6,843 bases of DNA from Collinsella sp. (GTDB lineage: Bacteria; Actinomycetota; Coriobacteriia; Coriobacteriales; Coriobacteriaceae): positions 1-6,843 of the forward strand of contig JAHYYI010000054.1 of NCBI GenBank assembly GCA_019425045.1, in the 5' to 3' direction. The notes under the pieces are model-generated. The model was given only the letters and a program-made list of their open reading frames with translations, did not search any database and had not been told where the DNA came from. Below, one piece after another: positions 1 through 4,779 of the stretch. Position 1 is the stretch's first letter. Each line of letters opens with the position of its first letter. Position numbers and translations under genes: made by a program.

Positions 1-123
1 CACGTCGGGGCCCTTGCTGAGGAAATCAATGGGCCTTGGGAATGCGACATGTTCGCAAAAATCGATGAAAACCGCACGGAAGACGACACGATTATTGATC
101 TAATTGAGAATTCGCTCTTCTAA
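1..123 (+). CDS. 3' end of an unrecognised protein (partial)
   Basis: Frame 1 is open from the first base of the window to a TAA at 121-123 and gives the last 40 residues of a protein whose start lies outside. The peptide is acidic and probably helical, ending in ...IIDLIENSLF. I do not recognise a family and see no catalytic or metal-binding motif. The stretch is poorer in G+C than the metal-efflux genes downstream, so it may belong to recently acquired DNA or to a decayed gene. With only 40 codons and no visible start, coding status is plausible but not proven. It lies 389 bases upstream of the repressor gene and is unlikely to be in the same transcription unit, since a clear promoter intervenes. 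Confidence 0.4.
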   Translation, partial: HVGALAEEINGPWECDMFAKIDENRTEDDTIIDLIENSLF

Positions 124-438
124 AGGCGATCTCTGCGGATGTCCACCTACATTTTTCGACTTATTCGGCCACCGATGTGCCAGATTGGCTGCAGCAATGC
201 TCAATATAACTTTAGATAAAACTGATTCTGCAGGAACTCCCGTAGAGGAAGAACTGATTCTCGCGGTATTTAACACGATAAAGTACAAATATGAACAGTT
301 CTAATGCTTCTCAAGGTGGCTTTCTTAGCATGCTGGCCGAACATCTCGAAATATGTTGGCGAGCATTGCGTCGATGTCTCCCAACCCGCAGAAAATCGCA
401 GAGGCGGCAAGCAGTCATCGAAATTAACGTAAATAGTA
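124..438. other. low-GC intergenic stretch without a convincing gene
   Basis: About 315 bases, richer in A+T than the rest of the window. A TTG-started frame runs from 104 to 304 (66 codons). Its last 35 residues look protein-like, but it has no ribosome site and overlaps the end of the preceding frame, so I treat it as at most a remnant. No tRNA, CRISPR or insertion-sequence end was seen. The one notable structure is the imperfect inverted repeat at 330-366. Confidence 0.5.
330..366. repeat. imperfect inverted repeat in the low-GC leader
   Basis: The left arm ATGCTGGCCGAACAT (330-344) and right arm ATGTTGGCGAGCAT (353-366) pair with one mismatch and one bulged base around an 8-base loop. 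No T-run follows, so it is not a standard intrinsic terminator. It could be a decayed terminator, a protein site or chance. The role is unknown. Confidence 0.45.
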
Positions 439-466
439 TTGACATATGAACATGCGCTCATATACT
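439..466 (+). promoter_or_regulatory. promoter of the metal-efflux operon
   Basis: A consensus -35 TTGACA at 439-444 and a TATACT -10 at 461-466 are separated by 16 bases. Transcription would start near 473, about 40 bases before the repressor ATG. The -35/-10 spacer is almost entirely occupied by the first operator copy, so a bound repressor should block RNA polymerase directly. Nothing comparable was found before the downstream HMA or ATPase genes, so this is the likely main promoter for all three. Confidence 0.8.
443..464. promoter_or_regulatory. ArsR/SmtB-type operator, copy 1 (O1)
   Basis: The core ATATGAACAT-GCGCTCATAT is an imperfect palindrome of two 10-base half-sites. It matches the known operator style of the SmtB/CadC/ZiaR group, whose half-sites resemble TATGAACA. 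It lies between the -35 and -10 elements. It is the exact reverse complement of copy 2 at 478-499 over 22 bases, with 13 bases between the two. Assignment to the adjacent repressor is inference from position and motif. Confidence 0.8.
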
Positions 467-477
467 TGGAAGTAAGT

Positions 478-499
478 TATATGAGCGCATGTTCATATG
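478..499. promoter_or_regulatory. ArsR/SmtB-type operator, copy 2 (O2)
   Basis: The core ATATGAGCGC-ATGTTCATAT is the inverted copy of O1, identical over 22 bases. It covers roughly +6 to +27 of the predicted transcript and ends just before the AAAGGA ribosome site at 500-505. The O1 and O2 centres are about 35 bp apart, so two repressor dimers could sit on the DNA together. Only O2 is transcribed from the predicted start, so the pair is best read as a duplicated DNA site and not as an RNA hairpin. Confidence 0.8.
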
Positions 500-512
500 A
501 AAGGATATTGCA

Positions 513-878
513 ATGAGCGACCACGCAGATGAAACAAAGCCCGACATCGAGGCCACCGAGCCCGTGATCACCACCACCTGCTCGCCCGAGGACCTTCCCG
601 ACGAGGAGCTTCTCTACGACCTTGCCGACCTGTTCAAGGTCTTCAGCGACACCACGCGCATCAAGATCCTCTACGCCCTCATGGGCCGGGAGCTCTGCGT
701 GGCTGACATCGCCGAGGCGACCGCGACCTCGCAGTCCGCGGTGTCGCACCAGCTGCGCACGCTCAAGCAGTCGCACCTGGTCAAGTTCCGCCGCGACGGC
801 CGCAATATCCTCTACTCGCTCGCCGACGATCACGTCTACACCATGCTTAACCAGGGCATGAGCCATATCTGCGAATAG
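513..878 (+). CDS. ArsR/SmtB-family metal-sensing repressor (Zn-type alpha-5 site)
   Basis: Predicted cytoplasmic winged-helix repressor (121 aa, a normal length for the family) that releases DNA when it binds a divalent metal. After an acidic N-terminus, residues ~34-60 (LYDLADLFKVFSDTTRIKIL) give the dimer and first helices, and 73-90 (SQSAVSHQL...) the helix-turn-helix. A beta-wing follows at ~91-103. The C-terminal helix carries D105, H107, H118 and E121 with exactly the spacing of the SmtB/CzrA alpha-5 zinc site, the last ligand being the final residue. C23 and C62 (in ELCVADIAE) recall the alpha-3N cadmium/lead site of CadC, but its CxC pair is reduced to one cysteine. The AAAGGA at 500-505 with 7-base spacing supports the ATG at 513. 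Operators O1 and O2 lie directly upstream, so it is probably autoregulated. It heads an operon with the HMA and ATPase genes. Zinc is the most likely inducer, with cadmium, lead or cobalt possible. Confidence 0.92.
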   Translation: MSDHADETKPDIEATEPVITTTCSPEDLPDEELLYDLADLFKVFSDTTRIKILYALMGRELCVADIAEATATSQSAVSHQLRTLKQSHLVKFRRDGRNILYSLADDHVYTMLNQGMSHICE

Positions 879-941
879 CAATCAACCACGGTATCAGCGC
901 GGCCGGCGCCCAGACCGCTAACACAGGGAAAGGAACCCACC

Positions 942-1160
942 ATGAAAAAGCAGTTCAAGCTCGACGAGATCGATTGCGCCAACTGCGCGCGTGAACTTCA
1001 GGACGAGCTGACTAAGCTCGATGGCGTCAAGTCCGTTTCGGTCAACTTTATGACCCAGAAGCTGACGCTCGAGGCGGACGACGCCGAGTTCGACGAGGTC
1101 CTGGACCGCGTCGTTGAGTTCACCGCCGACGCCGAGCCGGACTGCGAGATCATTCTCTAA
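942..1160 (+). CDS. free-standing heavy-metal-associated (HMA) domain protein
   Basis: A 72-aa soluble protein that is essentially one HMA domain with the ferredoxin-like beta-alpha-beta-beta-alpha-beta pattern. The metal site IDCANCA has C12 and C15. The aspartate before the first cysteine (D11) matches the DCxxC site of Zn/Cd/Pb exporters such as ZntA, whereas copper chaperones usually have MTCxxC. A third cysteine, C68, lies near the C-terminus. The protein is strongly acidic (19 Asp/Glu against 8 Lys/Arg). The ribosome site AAAGGAA (929-935) is 6 bases before the ATG. It lies 63 bases after the repressor gene and 99 bases before the exporter gene, which itself lacks an HMA domain. It probably delivers metal to the exporter or regulates it, in effect a detached N-terminal domain. 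A copper role is less likely given the aspartate and the SmtB-like regulator. Confidence 0.88.
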   Translation: MKKQFKLDEIDCANCARELQDELTKLDGVKSVSVNFMTQKLTLEADDAEFDEVLDRVVEFTADAEPDCEIIL

Positions 1161-1181
1161 CCCGCGCATACGTTGACCTGC

Positions 1182-1205
1182 AAGGCCGCGCTTGCCGCGG
1201 CCTTT
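1182..1205 (+). terminator. terminator-like or attenuator hairpin between HMA and ATPase genes
   Basis: AAGGCCGCG (1182-1190) and CGCGGCCTT (1196-1204) form a perfect 9-bp G/C-rich stem with a 5-base loop. Only three T residues (1203-1205) follow. That makes it a weak intrinsic terminator at best, and it may reduce read-through or stabilise the upstream message. It sits 21 bases after the HMA stop codon and 12 bases before operator O3. Confidence 0.5.
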
Positions 1206-1216
1206 GCTCGCGAAAT

Positions 1217-1238
1217 TATATGAGCGAGTGTTCATACA
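1217..1238. promoter_or_regulatory. third ArsR/SmtB-type operator copy (O3) before the ATPase gene
   Basis: The half-sites TATATGAGCG and TGTTCATA, separated by two bases, match operator O2 at 18 of 22 positions in the same orientation. The changes are in the central two bases and the last two. It ends 7 bases before the GGGAGG ribosome site of the ATPase gene. No convincing -35/-10 pair surrounds it. It could serve a weak promoter, act as a roadblock for transcripts coming from the main promoter, or hold a second repressor reservoir. Confidence 0.72.
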
Positions 1239-1259
1239 CTCAAATGGGAGGTTTGAATC

Positions 1260-3212
1260 ATGGCAGCCGCCGATCCCAAAAAGAAAAAGAAGAAGCGCAA
1301 GAAGAAAGAGTCCCTTGAGCATAAGCGCAACCGTATCCTGGTAGCGCTAGGCATTTTTGCGGTGGTGTACGCCCTCGACGAGCTCGGTACCCTTACCGCC
1401 GCATTCGGCACCCCGGGTGACATCTACGCCAGCTTCGTGCTGTTCCTGGTGCCGTTCCTAATTGCCGGCTACGACGTGCTCCAAAAGGCGTTCAACAACA
1501 TCCGCCGCGGCAAGGCCTTCGACGAGAGCTTCCTCATGGCCGTCGCGACCATCGGCGCGTTTGCCATGGTGCTCTTCCCCGACACCGACCCGCACATGGC
1601 CGAAGGCGCCGCTGTCATGCTGTTCTACCAGGTCGGCGAGCTGTTCCAGGCATACGCCGTGGGCAAGAGCCGCAAGTCGATCAGTGCCATGATGGACATC
1701 GCGCCCGACTACGCTAACGTCGAGCAAGCCGACGGCACACTCGAACAGGTCTTTCCCGATGACATCGCCGTCGGCACCGTGATCGTGGTCAAGCCCGGCG
1801 AGCGCGTGCCTATCGACGGCGTCATCGTCGAGGGCGAAACCCAGCTCGACACCGCCGCACTCACGGGCGAGTCGGTCCCCCGCCCGGCCAAGACCGGCGA
1901 CGATATCATCAGCGGTTGCATCAACATGACGGGCCTCATCCACGTGCGCACCACCAAGCCCTTTGGCGAGTCAACCGTCGCGCGTGTTCTGGAGCTCGTG
2001 GAGAATGCCAGCGAAAAGAAGGCGCGCACCGAGAACTTCATCACGCGCTTTGCCCGCGTCTACACCCCCGCCGTCACTGGCGCTGCCGCGGTGCTCGCGC
2101 TTGGCGGCGGCCTGGTGACTGGCGCTTGGTCCGATTGGATCCTGCGCGGCCTGACCTTCCTGGTCGTCAGCTGCCCGTGCGCCCTCGTGATCAGCGTACC
2201 GTTGAGTTTCTTTGGCGGCATCGGCGGCGCGTCCAAGCTGGGCGTTCTCATCAAGGGCTCCAACTACCTCGAGACGCTCGCCGACGTGGACACCATCGTC
2301 TTCGACAAAACGGGCACCCTCACCAACGGCACGTTCTCAGTCGTCGCGGTGCACCCCGAGGCTGGCTATACCGAGCAGTCGCTGCTCGAAGTCGCAGCCC
2401 TTGCTGAGTCGTTCTCCGATCACCCCATCGCGCAGTCCGTGCGCGACGCCTACCAGGGCGAGGTCGACCCCACGCGCGTGACGGATTCCGCTAATAACGC
2501 GGGCCACGGCGTGACGGCAACCATCGACGGCAAGCACGTCGTCGTTGGCAACGCCAAGATGCTCGCCGCGGCCGGCGTTGAAGCACCGGACTGTGAGGTT
2601 GTCGGCACGATCCTCCACGTGCTCGTTGACGGCGTGTACGCCGGCCACATCGTGATTGCAGACACCGTTAAGGCCGATGCGGAGCAAACGATTCGCGACC
2701 TGCATGCCGCCGGTATCAACCGCACCGTCATGCTCACGGGCGACCGCGAGGAGGTTGCAGCGTCTGTGGCCAAGCAACTCGGTCTCGACGAGTTCCACGC
2801 GCAGCTCCTGCCGGGCGACAAGGTCGAGCGTGTCGAGGCATTGCTGGCGGCCGAGTCGGGTAAAGGTAAGCTCGCCTTTGTGGGCGACGGCATCAACGAT
2901 GCACCCGTGCTCACCCGTGCCGATGTGGGCATTGCCATGGGCGCCATGGGGTCCGACGCCGCGATTGAGGCCGCCGACGTGGTGCTCATGGACGACAAGC
3001 CGTCCAACATTTCCCGTGCCATCCGAGTGGCGCGCAAGACCATGGCGATTGTCTGGCAGAACATCATCTTTGCACTGGGGATTAAGCTGTTGATTCTGGT
3101 GCTCGCGGCGCTCGGCATCGCCAATATGTGGCTTGCCGTCTTTGGCGACGTGGGCGTGGCAATCATCGCTATCCTGAACGCCATGCGCGCGATGGGTGTC
3201 AAGAACCTGTAG
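1260..3212 (+). CDS. P1B-2 type Zn/Cd/Pb-exporting ATPase with poly-lysine N-terminus
   Basis: A 650-aa inner-membrane pump of the ZntA/CadA group that exports divalent soft metals using ATP. Residues 6-25 are a lysine/arginine-rich tail and no HMA domain is present. Eight membrane segments are expected at about 26-42, 55-77, 91-106, 115-134, 270-290, 295-318, 597-620 and 622-645. The actuator motif TGES is at 202-205 and the metal-path CPC at 305-307. The phosphorylated aspartate D349 sits in DKTGTLT, the SDHP motif at 386-389 and the hinge GDGINDAP at 542-549. K609 (NIIFALGIK) and D630 (WLAVFGD) match the ZntA residues K693 and D714 that mark Zn/Cd/Pb specificity. GGGAGG at 1246-1251, 8 bases upstream, fixes the start. 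It is the last gene of the metal operon and the separate HMA protein just upstream probably serves it. It appears complete, with all key residues intact. Which metal it prefers cannot be told from sequence. Confidence 0.95.
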   Translation: MAAADPKKKKKKRKKKESLEHKRNRILVALGIFAVVYALDELGTLTAAFGTPGDIYASFVLFLVPFLIAGYDVLQKAFNNIRRGKAFDESFLMAVATIGAFAMVLFPDTDPHMAEGAAVMLFYQVGELFQAYAVGKSRKSISAMMDIAPDYANVEQADGTLEQVFPDDIAVGTVIVVKPGERVPIDGVIVEGETQLDTAALTGESVPRPAKTGDDIISGCINMTGLIHVRTTKPFGESTVARVLELVENASEKKARTENFITRFARVYTPAVTGAAAVLALGGGLVTGAWSDWILRGLTFLVVSCPCALVISVPLSFFGGIGGASKLGVLIKGSNYLETLADVDTIVFDKTGTLTNGTFSVVAVHPEAGYTEQSLLEVAALAESFSDHPIAQSVRDAYQGEVDPTRVTDSANNAGHGVTATIDGKHVVVGNAKMLAAAGVEAPDCEVVGTILHVLVDGVYAGHIVIADTVKADAEQTIRDLHAAGINRTVMLTGDREEVAASVAKQLGLDEFHAQLLPGDKVERVEALLAAESGKGKLAFVGDGINDAPVLTRADVGIAMGAMGSDAAIEAADVVLMDDKPSNISRAIRVARKTMAIVWQNIIFALGIKLLILVLAALGIANMWLAVFGDVGVAIIAILNAMRAMGVKNL

Positions 3213-3228
3213 CGCCTGTGGTCCCTCC

Positions 3229-3358
3229 GGCCGGGACCGGGCTTGGTTTTGAAAACGTCCTCGACCAATGAAGCGCCCCCGTTCTGCTCCTTCGGAGCTA
3301 CGAACGGGGGCGCTTCTGGTCTGCGGAGTGTTTTCAAAAACCAAGCCCGGTCCCGGCC
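3229..3358. repeat. 130-bp nested inverted repeat between convergent genes
   Basis: The outer arms are 3229-3256 (starting GGCCGGGACCGGGC) and 3330-3358. They are perfectly complementary over 28 bp except for one extra A in the right arm. Inside, GAAGCGCCCCCGTTC (3270-3284) and its exact complement (3302-3316) form a 15-bp stem, flanked by a further GACCA/TGGTC pairing (3263-3267 with 3317-3321). The innermost loop holds GCTCC-TTC-GGAGC (3286-3298). It lies 16 bases after the ATPase stop and 78 bases before the end of the convergent regulator gene, so it may end transcription from both sides. The U-tracts are short and lie within the arms, so a standard intrinsic terminator is not clear. It may instead be a dispersed palindromic element. 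Confidence 0.8.
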
Positions 3359-3436
3359 TGCGGTAACGTTGCTGGCGGTTCTTGGGCATCGCTTGCTGGC
3401 GGGGTTCCTTGTCTGAGTTGGACTTGGTTGGCGGGG

Positions 3437-3814
3437 CTACTGGTCCCGGTCGCTGTCCCGTCCCAGCATCGCCCTCAGCTTCTCAAAGCTTTCCTCGCTC
3501 AGGCAGTGCTCCATGTGGCAGCCCTCTTGCGACGCGACCTCAGCCGAAACACCCGCATCCTCCAGCAGCCCCACGAAAAAGCAGTGGCGCTCCCACATTT
3601 GACGGGCAACCTCAAGACCGCGTTCCGTCAGATGCACGTCGCGTTTGCCCATCTCCACGTAGCCGGTGCTCTCCAAGGCCGCCATGGCTTTAGAGACGCT
3701 TGCTTTGGTTACGCCCAAGTATTCGGCAACGTCGATCGAGCGCACGATGCCCTGACGTTCCGATAGAACGTAGATCGATTCGAGATAGTCTTCTCCGGAT
3801 TCACGCAGGGCCAT
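3437..3814 (-). CDS. DtxR/MntR-family metal-dependent transcriptional regulator (short form)
   Basis: A 125-aa DNA-binding repressor that should bind DNA when loaded with Fe(II), Mn(II) or a similar ion. The N-terminal winged helix-turn-helix spans about 5-65, with recognition region VTKASVSKAMAALE (35-48). The dimerisation and metal domain follows at 66-115. There is no SH3-like third domain, so the length is close to MntR and well below DtxR/IdeR. Metal ligands align as D9, E12, H77, C99, E102 and H103. MntR has a glutamate at position 99, whereas DtxR/IdeR have a cysteine in the matching CxxEH, so the site is hybrid in look and may favour iron. C78 and C104 are extra cysteines close to the site. 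The GAAAGG ribosome site (3821-3826 on this strand) is 6 bases before the ATG. The gene converges on the efflux ATPase and is separated from the upstream HAD gene by a terminator, so it is probably monocistronic. Its targets are not in view. Confidence 0.88.
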   Translation of the reverse strand: MALRESGEDYLESIYVLSERQGIVRSIDVAEYLGVTKASVSKAMAALESTGYVEMGKRDVHLTERGLEVARQMWERHCFFVGLLEDAGVSAEVASQEGCHMEHCLSEESFEKLRAMLGRDSDRDQ

Positions 3815-3867
3815 GGGCCGCCTTTCGCGATGGCTTCTAGTTAGCCTTTGGATACTTTTGCTTGATT

Positions 3868-3919
3868 TACTTTACCGCAAAAGTTGCCCATGTCTTACTA
3901 CTTTGCCTAAAAGTTAGCC
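3868..3919 (-). promoter_or_regulatory. tandem palindromic boxes upstream of the DtxR-family gene
   Basis: Read on the minus strand, 3919-3899 and 3889-3868 share the pattern GG-N2-AACTTTT...AAAGTA. Each contains an inverted pair ACTTT/AAAGT with 5 or 6 bases between. The copies start 30 bases apart, about three helical turns. They lie 54-105 bases before the regulator ATG. An additional ACTTTTGC/GCAAAAGT pair (3854-3861 with 3877-3884) overlaps the proximal box. They are likely binding sites for the regulator itself or promoter elements. No clean -35/-10 pair was identified. Confidence 0.5.
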
Positions 3920-3940
3920 GTGTTTCACAAAACGTGCGGG

Positions 3941-3980
3941 ACGAAAACAAAATGGGGACGCCCCGCAAGGAGTGTCCCCA
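3941..3980 (-). terminator. intrinsic terminator of the ABC-F/HAD operon
   Basis: On the minus strand TGGGGAC (3980-3974) pairs with GTCCCCA (3959-3953). An inner CTCC-TTGC-GGGG stem lies beyond an A/C mismatch, and TTTTGTTTT follows (3952-3944). It starts 22 bases after the HAD stop codon. This is the cleanest terminator in the window and isolates the operon from the DtxR-family gene downstream. Confidence 0.85.
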
Positions 3981-4002
3981 GGCGCCGGGTGCCGGCCCGC
4001 AG

Positions 4003-4773
4003 TTACATCAGCCCAAAGTGCTTGGCGGCGTTGTAGATGCCGTCGTCGTCCACGGCGGTCGTAACGTAGGTCGCTGCGGCCTTCACGGTATCCTGCGCGT
4101 TGCCCATGGCCACACTTGTGCCCACGGCCGAGAACATCGACAGGTCGTTCTCGCCATCGCCAAAGGCGATCGCCTCGCTCGCGTCGATGCCCAAGCGCTC
4201 CAGCGTCGCCGCCACGCCCAGGTCCTTGCCGCCGTTAGCGGGAATAATATCGCAGAACAGATCGCACCAGCGCGTGGTGAGCGAATGCGACACGGCATCA
4301 GTCACGATATGCTCGTCGGCCGGGTCCACAAAGGCGCAGAACTGGTAGACCGGTGCGTCAAAGGCGCGCTCAAACGGCTCCTCGTGGTAGACGATTCCCG
4401 CGTTGCTACCGGCCGTCACCACGCGCTCGGACAGGCGGTTCACAAACGAATTCTCGCCCTGCATGCACAGCGAGTCGTAACGCCCCTGAGCCACCTGGTC
4501 CACGATCACCGCAACATCGTCCGGATCGATCGGGCAGCTGCGGTAAACACCACTGGCATCAAAGCAATGCTGACCCGAAAGCGTAATGTACGCATCCCAG
4601 CCAAGGTCGAACAGCCAGTCCGGCATCTGGTAGGTCGGACGGCCCGTAGCGATCACGCACGCAATCCCCTGCTCGTGAAAGCTGTCGAGCACCTGCTGCG
4701 CCGACGCCGGAATCCGGTGGGTCTTAAAGCTCAGCAGCGTGCCGTCGATATCGAAAAACGCGGCCCCGATCAT
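4003..4773 (-). CDS. Cof-type HAD-IIB family phosphatase
   Basis: A 256-aa cytoplasmic haloacid-dehalogenase-superfamily hydrolase that probably removes phosphate from a sugar phosphate or other small metabolite. Motif I is FFDIDGT, with nucleophile D8 and acid/base D10. Motif II is ATGRP with T43. The motif III lysine is K183 in GGKDLGVA, and motif IV is FGDGENDLSMF with D206 and D210 for magnesium. The C2-type cap lies between motifs II and III (about 80-180), as in the Cof/YbiV/YidA group, and total length is typical. The start lies 6 bases after the ABC-F stop codon. The GAGGAG within the end of that gene serves as ribosome site, so the two are probably translated together. A strong terminator follows. 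The substrate cannot be read from sequence, and no functional link to the ABC-F protein is evident beyond co-transcription. Confidence 0.92.
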   Translation of the reverse strand: MIGAAFFDIDGTLLSFKTHRIPASAQQVLDSFHEQGIACVIATGRPTYQMPDWLFDLGWDAYITLSGQHCFDASGVYRSCPIDPDDVAVIVDQVAQGRYDSLCMQGENSFVNRLSERVVTAGSNAGIVYHEEPFERAFDAPVYQFCAFVDPADEHIVTDAVSHSLTTRWCDLFCDIIPANGGKDLGVAATLERLGIDASEAIAFGDGENDLSMFSAVGTSVAMGNAQDTVKAAATYVTTAVDDDGIYNAAKHFGLM

Positions 4774-4779
4774 CCTCGT

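Noticed and set aside
104..304. 66-codon TTG-started frame on the + strand
   Set aside because: No ribosome site, overlaps the end of the preceding frame, and no recognised family. It could be a gene remnant but is not supported as a functional gene.
270..461. 63-codon minus-strand frame starting in operator O1
   Set aside because: Its start lies inside the palindromic operator and promoter, with no ribosome site or family.
443..499. Riboswitch or RNA hairpin made by the 22-bp inverted repeat
   Set aside because: The predicted transcription start (about 473) lies between the arms, so only one arm is transcribed from this promoter. A DNA operator pair explains it better.
2337..3389. 350-codon and 295-codon minus-strand frames antisense to the ATPase gene
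   Set aside because: They overlap the phosphorylation and hinge domains of a complete P-type ATPase, lack recognisable domains, and read through the nested palindrome.
3359..3436. Degenerate TTGCTGGCGG-like direct repeats at 3369, 3393 and 3424
   Set aside because: The copies are short and diverged, with uneven spacing, so chance in G-rich DNA is likely.
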